Shown here: positions 7,641 to 15,851 of the stretch, piece by piece | How positions within the stretch are numbered: position 1 is the stretch's first letter | Layout of the letters: the number at the start of each line of letters is the position of its first letter | NCBI GenBank assembly: GCA_013359135.1 | Contig: JABWCN010000007.1 | Coordinates: forward strand, 17,111 to 81,110 | Direction of reading: 5' to 3' | DNA length: 64,000 nt | Origin: Pseudobdellovibrionaceae bacterium | Lineage (GTDB): Bacteria > Bdellovibrionota > Bdellovibrionia > Bdellovibrionales > Bdellovibrionaceae | Position numbers and translations under genes: made by a program | Notes under the pieces: model-generated | Databases searched by the model: none | What the model was told of the DNA's origin: nothing | What the model saw: the letters and a program-made list of their open reading frames with translations, nothing else

Positions 7641-9587
7641 TTGTATGAATATCCTTTGATTGTGAATTCAACTGAAGGATATTGGCAAAAGAGAAAAACT
7701 AAAGAGAAGTATTTAGTTACGGATCAACCTGGGAATTTCTTATTATTCCTTGGTGTTTTTATTTCTGTGGTGCTGGGTTACTCACTTAGGACCTTTAATA
7801 CCTCCAGATACTTAAATGATCTTGTTAAACAAGCATCTCAGAATATAGGTTCGGATTGGAAAGTGCAGTTTTCTGGGGTGAGAATATACCTGCGTGAGGG
7901 TTTTTTACCAAAAATAGGTCTAGAAGTTTCTGATATTCAGTTTAGTTCTGAATCTAGTTGTTTTCTTAAACCATCGGGAAGTGTAAAAAACTTAAGAGTT
8001 CCTATTTCTATATTGAATTTGGCTTTTAAAAAAGACTACTTCTCTGAGGTATTGCTTTATGATGCTAAAATTGAGTTTAAGACTTCAAAGTATGAATGTG
8101 ACAAAAACCAAAAGCCAAAAAAAGTAGAACTAGTTGAGCCAACTAAAAACAAAGTATCATTGATTGATAAGTCTAAAAGCGTAGCGACTCAGGCCGAGCA
8201 AAAATTAAAAAATATTAGAGTCGATCGCTTAGAGTTAAAGTTTCCAGAAGATCATTCGAAATCACTTAGTTTATCGAATCTAGTTTTAGAAAACAAATCA
8301 GAAAACCCCAAGATAGTGAGCTTAAAAACAAAAATTGATGTATCCTCATGGTTAAATTTTAGCAAAGAGGATTTAAAAGTAGATGTTAGTGGTGAATACT
8401 CGGAGTTTCCTGAACGTATTCTTAAATTAAGTATTCTTGCTGGATTAAGAGAAGGACATTTGACTTTAAGTCTTATGGATAGGTTTGATGACAATCATTT
8501 TCAACTTCAGGTTGAGGCTAAGAATATTCCTGTGCAAAAAATACTGGAAATTCCTCAGCTTAAAGCTGAAAAAAATAATTATTTAAAGACGGGTTGGTTG
8601 AGTTTTACAGGGTATTCTGAAGGAAAAAATCAAAATTGGTTTGATTCGCGGATGGAACTTAAAAGACTAAAGTATGATGGTAATTTTGGTGAAATTACCA
8701 GTGATGAAGTGATCTTAAGTAATGGTTTTAGGAAAGCTTTTTTTGAGTCAGATTTTAAACTTAAATTTCATAAATTTTCTTTAGATAAGTTTGTAGAGGC
8801 CAATAGAGTGACTAAAGTTCCAGAACAAATAAATTCACTTGGAGAGCTAAATGGGGAAGTTACATTTAACTCTAAAAAGAATGCAATAGCTCAAGGTGAT
8901 TTAAAAAATTTTTCATTTTATATTTCAAGCAACGGAATTAGACAAATTGAGAAATTTGATAGTCTTGACTTTGAAGCTAAGTATGAAAATCAAGAATTAC
9001 AACTCTTGTCTAAGACGATTTTAAAACAAAAAAAAGCCATTGGAGAACTGAGCTTTAAGGTTGATTATAAAAATAATTTAGATCTTAAAGCTGAGTTTAA
9101 AGATGTTCCGTTAACAGAGGAGTCCTCTAGATTGTTAAACTTGAGCGATGGTGGAATGCTTCTTAGTTCTTTGAAGCTTCAAGCTAAGGGAAATATAGAA
9201 AATTTACACATAGAATCTAGGGTTAAAATTCCACAGATAAAACACGCCTCTATGAATTTAGATAAAGTAGATGTGGAGATACAGAGTGTGTTAAATAAAA
9301 GTATTCAAATTGCTTTAAATGTGGGTGTTTTGCAGGTTAATAAACCGTTGCAAGAGTTAATGCAAAAGCACGACGTCACTCTCTTGCCAGAATATCAGCA
9401 GATTAAGTTTAATTATAATTCAGACTATAAAACTTCAAAATGGAGAATAAACACTAAGAATCGTTGGCAAGCACAAGGTGAGTGGTTAGCCAACGGTGAA
9501 GTCGTCGGAGAGTTAACTGAGGCCAGTAAAGTACAATGGCTGATCAAAGGAACTAGAGATGAACCAGTTTTTACTAGAAAAAATTGA
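7641..9587 (+). CDS. AsmA-like envelope protein
   Basis: A 648-residue protein with one N-terminal membrane helix (FLLFLGVFISVVLGYSL, about residues 33-49) followed by a long periplasmic domain rich in beta strands. The segment after the helix (GSDWKVQFSGVRIYLREG, then PKIGLEVSDIQFS) and the repeated short strand pattern resemble AsmA/TamB/YhdP-type proteins, which bridge the inner membrane towards the outer membrane and move phospholipids or influence outer-membrane assembly. That role is family knowledge; similarity is judged by pattern only. The start is uncertain: the TTG at 7641 has no ribosome binding site, and GTG 7662 is in frame. The gene overlaps the following phosphodiesterase gene by 29 bases, fitting a lipid-related unit. 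Confidence 0.6.
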   Translation: MYEYPLIVNSTEGYWQKRKTKEKYLVTDQPGNFLLFLGVFISVVLGYSLRTFNTSRYLNDLVKQASQNIGSDWKVQFSGVRIYLREGFLPKIGLEVSDIQFSSESSCFLKPSGSVKNLRVPISILNLAFKKDYFSEVLLYDAKIEFKTSKYECDKNQKPKKVELVEPTKNKVSLIDKSKSVATQAEQKLKNIRVDRLELKFPEDHSKSLSLSNLVLENKSENPKIVSLKTKIDVSSWLNFSKEDLKVDVSGEYSEFPERILKLSILAGLREGHLTLSLMDRFDDNHFQLQVEAKNIPVQKILEIPQLKAEKNNYLKTGWLSFTGYSEGKNQNWFDSRMELKRLKYDGNFGEITSDEVILSNGFRKAFFESDFKLKFHKFSLDKFVEANRVTKVPEQINSLGELNGEVTFNSKKNAIAQGDLKNFSFYISSNGIRQIEKFDSLDFEAKYENQELQLLSKTILKQKKAIGELSFKVDYKNNLDLKAEFKDVPLTEESSRLLNLSDGGMLLSSLKLQAKGNIENLHIESRVKIPQIKHASMNLDKVDVEIQSVLNKSIQIALNVGVLQVNKPLQELMQKHDVTLLPEYQQIKFNYNSDYKTSKWRINTKNRWQAQGEWLANGEVVGELTEASKVQWLIKGTRDEPVFTRKN

Positions 9588-10344
9588 GAGACTTCCTTTG
9601 TCTTTTTGTCGAACATCATTCTGGTCTCAAACTTGGGAGTTGCCAAAGTTACAAGCTCATCGTGGACACTGGATTAAATCGAACCGACAAAACACTCTTG
9701 AATCTTTAGCTGATGCAAAAAAAGAAAAATTTTGTATGGCCGAAATTGATGTTCAACTGACTAAAGATGGTGAAGTTATTCTTTTTCATGATTTTGACTT
9801 GAAAAATATTTGTCTTAAAAATGTTCTTATTTCTGAATTGAATTTTAAAGATTTGCAAAAATTAATTAAAGTTGATTCTTTGGAAGAAGTTTTGTTGTCA
9901 ACTGATAGGCCTGAGTTTTTAAACATTGAACTGAAGACAAAAAGTTGGAGAAATTTTAGTCTTGAAGAAAAAGTTATCTCTTTGTTAAGAAAAACAGGAA
10001 CTATGGGGAATGTCTTATTTTCAAGCTTTAATCATCTCTCATTAATAAAAATAAAGAATCTGGAACCCGAGATTCCCAGAGCTATGTTGGCAACAGGAGA
10101 GAAGAATAATTGGAATAAGGTTTACTTAAAGTATTTATATTTAGCTCCTTTGGTTGAGCCTCAGCTGATTCATATAGAAACAGCGATGGCAAACGAAGAG
10201 TTTGTTTCATTTTTGAAGAGTAAAAACTTAAAGATTTCAGTTTGGACTGAAAATGATTTGTCTATGGCTAAAAAATTTTATCAGATGGGTGTTGATTCGA
10301 TTATTTCTGATGTGCTAACGCCAGGTCTGATAGATTTAGTATAA
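9559..10344 (+). CDS. Glycerophosphodiester phosphodiesterase family protein
   Basis: TIM-barrel GDPD enzyme that splits glycerophosphodiesters into glycerol 3-phosphate and an alcohol. The motifs appear in order: AHRG at residues 33-36, a degenerate ENT box (here QNT, residues 44-46), AEIDVQLTKDG followed by LFHDFDL for metal and catalytic His, FLNIELK, and the C-terminal VWTENDLSMAK...GVDSIISD. The Glu-to-Gln change in the ENT box is odd because that Glu normally ligates the metal. No signal peptide is seen, so it is probably cytoplasmic. ATG with AAGGA upstream; the start lies inside the end of the AsmA-like gene, suggesting coupled translation. Confidence 0.85.
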   Translation: MNQFLLEKIERLPLSFCRTSFWSQTWELPKLQAHRGHWIKSNRQNTLESLADAKKEKFCMAEIDVQLTKDGEVILFHDFDLKNICLKNVLISELNFKDLQKLIKVDSLEEVLLSTDRPEFLNIELKTKSWRNFSLEEKVISLLRKTGTMGNVLFSSFNHLSLIKIKNLEPEIPRAMLATGEKNNWNKVYLKYLYLAPLVEPQLIHIETAMANEEFVSFLKSKNLKISVWTENDLSMAKKFYQMGVDSIISDVLTPGLIDLV

Positions 10345-10529
10345 GATTATACTAGTTTTTATTTATGTACCTTATAGATCTCTACAATATTGTTTTAAAA
10401 TGAGACGTGTTTTATCAGAACGTATGTTTTTAGAAATAATATTTTTACTGTGGACTAAAGTAGAGATAGAAATTTATAATCATTAAATAAGTGAGTTCCA
10501 AATAATAAACTTTTTCTTGGGGGATATAG

Positions 10530-11075
10530 ATGGATTTTAAGTCATTATTGCTGGTTTTATTGAGTTCAGGTTTTATTTTTGCTGAGACTGGGGTTGTTGT
10601 TGATTGTAAAATCTCTCCTGTTGGAAAGTTTCAAGCAAAGACTAAAGAAGTTAAAGGATCAGTCACTTTGAAAAATAATGAAGTCCAAGCTGATAAAATT
10701 ATCGTTGATTTGAAATCGCTTACAACGGAGATGCCTTTGCGTGATGATCATATGAAAAATAAGTATTTAGAAGTGACTAAGTTTCCTACTGCTGAACTTA
10801 TTATAGGAAAAGGTAAGGATGGAAAAGGCGATGGTAAAATTAAGTTTCGTGGAATTGAAAAAGATATTGAGGGTACTTATAAATTGATTAATAACAACAA
10901 AGAGCTAGAAGCGAAATTTGAACTTAGTCTATCTAAATTTAAAATTTCCGGAATTAGATATTTAGGAGCTGGAGTTAAAGACATTGTGAATGTAACAGTA
11001 GTAGTGCCTGTTGTCGCCGTCGCTGCAACTAAAGCTCAGTCACCAGTGGCAGTAAAGCCTCCTGTAAAAAAATAA
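10530..11075 (+). CDS. YceI-family periplasmic protein
   Basis: A 181-residue exported protein with a signal peptide ending at IFAE. The mature part has the YceI lipocalin-like pattern: SPVGKFQAKTKEVKGSV, then DLKSLTTEMPLRDDHMKN, KYLEVTKFPTAEL, and GKIKFRGIEKDIEG. YceI proteins bind polyisoprenoids or other amphiphiles in a beta barrel; the substrate here is unknown. A hydrophobic Val-rich and Ala/Pro-rich tail after the domain (VVPVVAVAATKAQSPVAV) is not part of the fold. A GGGGGA-like ribosome binding site precedes the ATG. It stands alone, with about 185 AT-rich bases upstream. Confidence 0.88.
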   Translation: MDFKSLLLVLLSSGFIFAETGVVVDCKISPVGKFQAKTKEVKGSVTLKNNEVQADKIIVDLKSLTTEMPLRDDHMKNKYLEVTKFPTAELIIGKGKDGKGDGKIKFRGIEKDIEGTYKLINNNKELEAKFELSLSKFKISGIRYLGAGVKDIVNVTVVVPVVAVAATKAQSPVAVKPPVKK

Positions 11076-11081
11076 ATATTT

Positions 11082-11137
11082 TGAAGCTACCTGATCTGGA
11101 GATTTAAAAAAATTAAAGTGAATAGTCGGTAGCTTCA
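11082..11137. repeat. 10-bp inverted repeat between convergent genes
   Basis: TGAAGCTACC (11082-11091) and GGTAGCTTCA (11128-11137) are exact inverse copies 36 bases apart, spanning the 3' ends of the YceI gene and the convergent secreted-protein gene. No T-run follows, so terminator function is doubtful. Confidence 0.4.
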
Positions 11138-11652
11138 CCTTGATAAATTTCATTACTTACTGGATTTTGTTTTATACTTGGTGAGCTTTCCGGACTAATT
11201 GTAGTTTCTTGAACAGAATTATTTTGCACAGGTAAAGTTTGAGATATGGTTTTTTTAGAAGGTAATTGTGAAGTAGTAGCAGATTTTTTTGATACTTTTT
11301 TTGTTTTTTTCTTTAATTGAATTACAGGTTGGGTTATGGTTGCGTCTTCAGGGGTTGAAAGAGAATCACTTTGTTTTGCGTCGTTGTTTTTTGTAGGTGC
11401 TAGTTTTTTTAACTCTCCCTCATAGTGACTTTTTAGTTCTGTCAGTTTTTCTTGGTACTCTTTTCTTATTTCATCAATTTTATTAGTTCTAGTTTCCTTA
11501 ACGCAACTTTGGTAGGTATTGAGTGCTGCTTCTTTGGCTTGAACTCGGCATTCGGCATCAAATGCAATGTCTTGTGCTTGAGTAGGCGATAATTCAAAAA
11601 AAAGAGCGGTCATAAATAAAAACGTTACTACTGAAGTTTGTTTGGAAGTCAT
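11113..11652 (-). CDS. Secreted coiled-coil, Ser/Thr/Gln-rich protein
   Basis: A 179-residue protein with a signal peptide (cleavage near TQAQ). The mature N-terminal half is a helical, charged stretch with two cysteines (AECRVQAKEAALNTYQSC) and a coiled-coil-like run (IDEIRKEYQEKLTELKSHYE). The second half is low complexity: Lys-rich (KKKTKKVSKK) then Ser/Thr/Pro/Gln-rich with no predicted fold. I do not recognise a family. AGGAGA before the ATG supports the start. A structural or cell-wall-associated role is possible but only inferred from composition. Confidence 0.7.
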   Translation of the reverse strand: MTSKQTSVVTFLFMTALFFELSPTQAQDIAFDAECRVQAKEAALNTYQSCVKETRTNKIDEIRKEYQEKLTELKSHYEGELKKLAPTKNNDAKQSDSLSTPEDATITQPVIQLKKKTKKVSKKSATTSQLPSKKTISQTLPVQNNSVQETTISPESSPSIKQNPVSNEIYQGEATDYSL

Positions 11653-11922
11653 TTTTATTACTCTCCTACGAAATGAAGCTTAGGGTAATTTAAGCTTGTT
11701 AAACTTAAAGTAAGACTACCTTATTTTCTTTTTATTTTCAGCTGTAGAGATTTAGTCAATGGTGACAATTATTGTCTATTACGTATTACGATTAGGCTAA
11801 CTTCGGTAGTCATATAAAAATACAAAGAAAAAAATAATTAATATAATATTTGTCGAGCTTAGGTAAAAGTGTTTCTATTAAGAAAATAGGAGTTTACAAT
11901 CTAATTGCTAAGGAGTTTTAAG

Positions 11923-12555
11923 ATGAAGATAGTTTCAATTTTAATATTTGTCTTGTTTATGAGTAAGCTAAATGCTGAAGAAAAAATGAAAATGTTGTTT
12001 AATAACGAAGAAATTACAAAAGTTATTGAAGTTTATTCTAAGATCTCAGGGCAAAAATTTATTGTTGATCCTACAGTTAGAGGAAGAATTTCTATTTTTA
12101 TTCAAAAGCCAGTCTCGATTCAGGAGGCCTTTAATCAACTTTCGTCGGCTTTAGCCATTAATGGTTATGCGATTAGTAAGCAGGGTGATACTATGGTTGT
12201 TAAAACAGCTAGAAATATCCAAAGAGACTTTATTGAAGTAAGTAATGAAATTCCTCTTTTGAAACCTGAACGTATGTATACATGGATTTATACTCCCAAA
12301 AATTTATCAGCAGAAAGTATTTCCCGTGAGTTAAGAATATTACCGTCAAAGGATGGTGAGTTTTCAGTATTTTCAGGAACGAACAAAATAATTTTTACAG
12401 ATTGGGTTTCGAATATTCATCGTATAGCTAGCATATTAAAAGACCTTGATATCAAGTTAGATCAAGCAACTGTAGAGATGCTGGAAACATCAAAAAGAAA
12501 CCAAGAGAAGCAAAAAAAAATCTTTACTGAGAAAAAAGAAAATGAGAATGAGTGA
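11923..12555 (+). CDS. Stand-alone GspD N0-N1 domain protein
   Basis: A 210-residue exported protein (signal peptide MKIVSILIFVLFMSKLNA) that resembles only the N0-N1 periplasmic domains of the GspD encoded at 2245-4587. Shared blocks are FIVDPTVRGRISI (GspD FIIDPGVRGKITI), ALAINGYAIS (ALAINGFTVV), ARNIQRDFIE (GRNAQRDSIE) and LRILPSKDGEFSVF (LRILPSKDGEMNVY). It then ends in a charged tail (EKQKKIFTEKKENENE) with no N2, N3 or secretin barrel, so it cannot form a channel. AAGGAG seven bases upstream fixes the ATG at 11923 instead of a TTG at 11905. It could modulate assembly of a secretin or bind GspC or substrate; a decayed gspD copy is the alternative, but the intact signal peptide, ribosome site and tail argue for a working protein. 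Confidence 0.8.
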   Translation: MKIVSILIFVLFMSKLNAEEKMKMLFNNEEITKVIEVYSKISGQKFIVDPTVRGRISIFIQKPVSIQEAFNQLSSALAINGYAISKQGDTMVVKTARNIQRDFIEVSNEIPLLKPERMYTWIYTPKNLSAESISRELRILPSKDGEFSVFSGTNKIIFTDWVSNIHRIASILKDLDIKLDQATVEMLETSKRNQEKQKKIFTEKKENENE

Positions 12556-12606
12556 GTTTTATCTCAGTTTTCCGCATGCTTAAAATAAGTGCAAAAACAA
12601 AAAGAC

Positions 12607-12636
12607 TTGCCTAAGTTGATAGATTTTAAGTATGAT
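12607..12636 (+). promoter_or_regulatory. Candidate promoter of tRNA-Pro
   Basis: TTGCCT (12607-12612) and TATGAT (12631-12636) with an 18-base spacer, ending 20 bases before the mature tRNA. Confidence 0.55.
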
Positions 12637-12656
12637 TCTAAAACTTTAGCAAAAGT

Positions 12657-12733
12657 CTGCGCGTGGCTCAGCTTGGTAGGGCACTTGCTTGGGGTGCAAG
12701 AGGTCGGAGGTTCAAATCCTCTCGCGCAGACCA
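12657..12733 (+). tRNA. tRNA-Pro (GGG)
   Basis: The cloverleaf folds by eye: acceptor stem CTGCGCG with CGCGCAG, D stem GCTC/GGGC, anticodon stem CTTGC/GCAAG with loop TTGGGGT (anticodon GGG, G37), T stem GGAGG/CCTCT with loop TTCAAAT, discriminator A, and an encoded CCA at 12731-12733. The length is 77. The GGG anticodon reads CCC and CCU proline codons. It is a single gene, not in a cluster. Confidence 0.95.
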
Positions 12734-12801
12734 CTTCTTTTTCAAGTAAAATCAATAATTTACAGAGTTGCTAAAAAATCAAATGTGGTATTTTTTTTCA
12801 T

Positions 12802-12823
12802 AAAAAGTGGTATCGAATACCAC
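12802..12823 (-). terminator. Intrinsic terminator for the gene at 12895-13836
   Basis: On the minus strand GTGGTAT-TCG-ATACCAC forms a seven-pair stem (12807-12823) followed by TTTTT (12802-12806), about 70 bases after the stop codon of the minus-strand gene. Confidence 0.65.
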
Positions 12824-12894
12824 GTATCTTTAAAAGAGATGTGGGAACTCATGAGCAGAGTCAATAAATTAGCCTCTTTTAAATAAGCCCATAG

Positions 12895-13836
12895 TTAAAA
12901 CTTTAACAAGTAAGTTTCATCATAGCCAATTTTTTTAATATGAGTATTTATGATTTGAGGATAATTATTAATGAGTTGTTTTTTATATACTTCTGATTCT
13001 CTATCCAAATAGGGCCACAAAACAAACGACATAACTCCATCAGCATCCACAATCAAGGCCTTATTTTTTTCTATCTGATCAATGATGACACGATTATTTG
13101 GATTAACCGAATCATCAAAAAAGTCCATTGCCGCCTTCAAATAAACAGCATCAATAGACTTATCCAAAATAGGACGTACCTCCTCTGTTACGCTGTGAGC
13201 TTGTACATGAATATACTGATACTTCGGGGTTGATTCACCATAGTCAAATTCTATTATTCCATGGGAAGTTCCATTTTCAGTGTGAACACTGGTCACAGAT
13301 AAAACTCTAACACTTGGGCTTAACGATAAAATATTCCCAATCAAATCAGCACCAACAAATTCTTCACTATCAATTTCCGTATATTTTACCCATCCTTGAT
13401 CTTTGGATCTTGTTGACAATGTCACTTTGGGAACTAGAGATTTCGTAGTTTTACTGATAAATCCATGCTTATCAATTCCAATCACAGTCCTTGCATTTTT
13501 AAAAACTGTAAATACCGTGTTGCTATCAAAACCTGAAGCTGGGTATAAAACCAATTTTACTTTAACCGAAAAGGAATCTACTGCTGCAGAAAGAATTTTA
13601 ACAGGTTTTTGATTCATCTCTTTTAACAAACCAGTGTCTTTATCGTTTTTAACTGTAAAAGTTGGATACAGTGAAACGACTCTCGCTTTACCCAAAAACT
13701 TTATATAATGAGCTATATTCGAGTCATAAAATCGAAAACAAGCTCCCGATGAGGCCTGAAGCCCTTGAACAGATAACAAAATAAGGATTAGGGATGGAGC
13801 TATCGAAAAGTTTTTTAAAAGCACATACAACCTCAT
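12895..13836 (-). CDS. Exported protein with N-terminal C-x3-Y motif
   Basis: A 313-residue protein of unknown family. A signal peptide (hydrophobic SLILILLSVQGLQA) is followed at once by SSGACFRFYD, giving Cys33 and the C-x-x-x-Y pattern; this is the only cysteine in the protein. The rest is a beta-rich domain (VVSLYPTFTVKND, VTSVHTENGTSHGIIEFDYG) ending in helices. The segment ALIVDADGVMSFVLWPYLD near the C-terminus is hydrophobic but not a membrane anchor. A GTG at 13824 has GAGG six bases upstream and may be the true start, since no ribosome site precedes the ATG at 13836. It is the first of nine exported proteins in this window with the terminal motif. Confidence 0.75.
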   Translation of the reverse strand: MRLYVLLKNFSIAPSLILILLSVQGLQASSGACFRFYDSNIAHYIKFLGKARVVSLYPTFTVKNDKDTGLLKEMNQKPVKILSAAVDSFSVKVKLVLYPASGFDSNTVFTVFKNARTVIGIDKHGFISKTTKSLVPKVTLSTRSKDQGWVKYTEIDSEEFVGADLIGNILSLSPSVRVLSVTSVHTENGTSHGIIEFDYGESTPKYQYIHVQAHSVTEEVRPILDKSIDAVYLKAAMDFFDDSVNPNNRVIIDQIEKNKALIVDADGVMSFVLWPYLDRESEVYKKQLINNYPQIINTHIKKIGYDETYLLKF

Positions 13837-14220
13837 GAATGATCGATGCAGGATCTGTACCGCAAAAAACTTCTAATAATAAACTTATTTTTTATAATTA
13901 TATTTACCAATGAAAAATTAAAAGTGACATCTGTACGACAATTTGACACTCTTTACCCCTTTAAGACAAGACAAAGAGTGCTTTAAACTTCCATTTCATC
14001 TCCCATTCAATGGGAAATTAACAAGAGAAACAACAGTTATCGTTCGGCGCAGGGAGATACCGAGTAAAAACTGCTCAGGTTGCTTAGACATTTTCTAATC
14101 CTTGCTCCGTCGATTTGACCACCTATTAACCCATTGATCAAATACTTTGAGCAAGTTCTATAAGGGGATCACGCTTTGATTTGCGCTTAATTCATAATTT
14201 TACTTTTTACTAAAATTTAT
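13837..14220. other. 384-base gap; possible structured RNA
   Basis: No gene is visible. The stretch 14035-14160 is clearly more GC-rich than the flanks. It contains nested inverted repeats CTTGCTC (14101-14107) with GAGCAAG (14149-14155) and ATTTGA (14113-14118) with TCAAAT (14138-14143). This may be a small RNA, a leader of the minus-strand gene at 12895-13836, or the 3' end structure of the hydrolase gene. I could not match a known riboswitch. Confidence 0.3.
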
Positions 14221-15543
14221 TTAATTAAATGTTACTTTTACCCATTGTCCTGATGGGATATAGATATTTTTTTGAACTACTTTTTTTAAAAAGGTATGAC
14301 TGTGTGGAAGGACATCGACGCTGACATTACCTAAAGTGTTACTAATCTCTATTTCAAATCCATTATCTGTTTCGATCATATTTCGCCATTTAAACCCTAA
14401 ATTGATTCCACCTATTAAGTCAGTATTTACATCATTATCCAAAGAACTATTCATGAAAATTGGATAGCCTTTTCCAAGTTCAAAATCCTCTGGAGTGTAT
14501 GTTGCTGTAACTGCTGTCATAGCATCAACACCCTCTGAATGGTTTCCATTATTCCAACTAAAAACAAATCCTCTTTTAGTAGCTCTAAGAGCTTTTACTG
14601 CGTCTACTTGAGATTCCCAAGTCGCAAATCCATCATTTTTACCAATAGACCAAGCAACAAATGGAATTTCATTAGAGGGATTATTGATATAAGAAACCAT
14701 ATCCATTCGATTTATAAAATTTTCTCCATTAGGCAATGTCATGTCATTTGAAATGGTGCTTCCGTCAAGAGTTGCCATATCTGTTTGTCGCCATCTGGGT
14801 AATGTACAAAAAATAGCTGCATATTGATTTACTCGTCTCAAACCATAAGTCATGGATCCCCAACAACCCATCGATTGACCTCGTAAGATAATTTTTTTAG
14901 GGTTAGCTTGTGGATAATTTTTAAAAAACCACTGATATAGCTGATCTAATCTTTTCTCTGTGTAGTCAAACGCATAGACTTTTGACGAAGATGTTAAAGG
15001 AAAGGTCTTATGCATGTAACCAAACCACCAAGTCTCGAGCATATTTCCATTTTCTTTATTGATGTAATCTCTTGGGCGTATACCAATAAAAGGAATACCT
15101 CCATAATTACCTGAATTTTGAACATGAAATTCAAATGGCATTTCATCTTTATAGCCAAGCGTAATATCTCCGGTGGCTTGATACCAGTCACCAAAAGTGA
15201 TATTAGTTCCACCGCCACTTGGATGAAGAACCATTTCAACTCTTTGCCCTTGATCAGATTTTGGAGCGTAGATATCGGTCCCAAGTTTATCTACAGTTTT
15301 AAAGTGGTTTTCAAAAACAGGGACTTTGGGTTGAATTGATGGAGTTCTGTCATTAGGATTTAATCTGGAAGTGTCATCCGAGGAATCAATTTCTGAACTT
15401 TGAGATAATATTGAAGCATCAATTTCGAATTTAGAACCACAATTTTGAAAGCCTACCAGTAAAATTGGCAGTAAAATGATTGTAATAATGTAAAATTTTA
15501 TTTTAGTAGAAAAAAGTATACTACTATGAACTGGTCTTGGCAT
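14221..15543 (-). CDS. Lipoprotein alpha/beta-hydrolase
   Basis: A 440-residue exported lipoprotein. The signal ends in LLVGFQNC, a lipobox with Asn at -1, followed by a Ser/Asp-rich spacer to about residue 70. The catalytic domain has the nucleophile elbow GQSMG (near residue 220) and later DGFATW and a His in NGNHSEG that can complete a Ser-Asp-His triad. The order and the WSIGKNDGF segment resemble secreted esterases of the polyhydroxybutyrate depolymerase / feruloyl esterase / acetyl xylan esterase group; the substrate is unknown. A beta-rich C-terminal module (VDVLPHSHTFLKKVVQ) follows. It stands alone, without a visible ribosome site near the ATG. Confidence 0.75.
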   Translation of the reverse strand: MPRPVHSSILFSTKIKFYIITIILLPILLVGFQNCGSKFEIDASILSQSSEIDSSDDTSRLNPNDRTPSIQPKVPVFENHFKTVDKLGTDIYAPKSDQGQRVEMVLHPSGGGTNITFGDWYQATGDITLGYKDEMPFEFHVQNSGNYGGIPFIGIRPRDYINKENGNMLETWWFGYMHKTFPLTSSSKVYAFDYTEKRLDQLYQWFFKNYPQANPKKIILRGQSMGCWGSMTYGLRRVNQYAAIFCTLPRWRQTDMATLDGSTISNDMTLPNGENFINRMDMVSYINNPSNEIPFVAWSIGKNDGFATWESQVDAVKALRATKRGFVFSWNNGNHSEGVDAMTAVTATYTPEDFELGKGYPIFMNSSLDNDVNTDLIGGINLGFKWRNMIETDNGFEIEISNTLGNVSVDVLPHSHTFLKKVVQKNIYIPSGQWVKVTFN

Positions 15544-15851
15544 ATAAATAATATATTACTATTTTGTCACAATCTGAATATGATTTATCAACTTGAGACA
15601 ATAAAAAATTGCAGTGAATATTTATTTTTCAATATCTTATAAAAGAGCTCAATTTAAAGACTATAACTATAGATCTTCGTATTGTAATTTTGTTATTCAT
15701 TTTTTAAAAATTGGATGCTATTTTTAAAAATAGTCATAGAAAAGTCTTATATCGAGACATTTTTTTTAATCAAAAATAAAAGAGGATGACTTTTTTTAAG
15801 AAAATTTTTGAAGTTATATTCTTTTTTTTTAAAAATCCGTAATATATATAT
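15544..15851. other. 308-base AT-rich intergenic region
   Basis: Between divergent lipoprotein genes. It is over three-quarters A/T with many A- and T-tracts, a perfect 16-base palindrome CTATTTTTAAAAATAG (15718-15733) and a TATATATATATA run directly before the ATG at 15852. No clear Shine-Dalgarno sequence precedes that gene. Confidence 0.5.

Noticed and set aside
12564..12755. Open frame on the minus strand reading CARGFEPPTSCTPSKC and its plus-strand counterparts at 12589-12886
   Set aside because: They are translations of the tRNA-Pro gene and its flank; this is a well-known spurious product of tRNA sequence.
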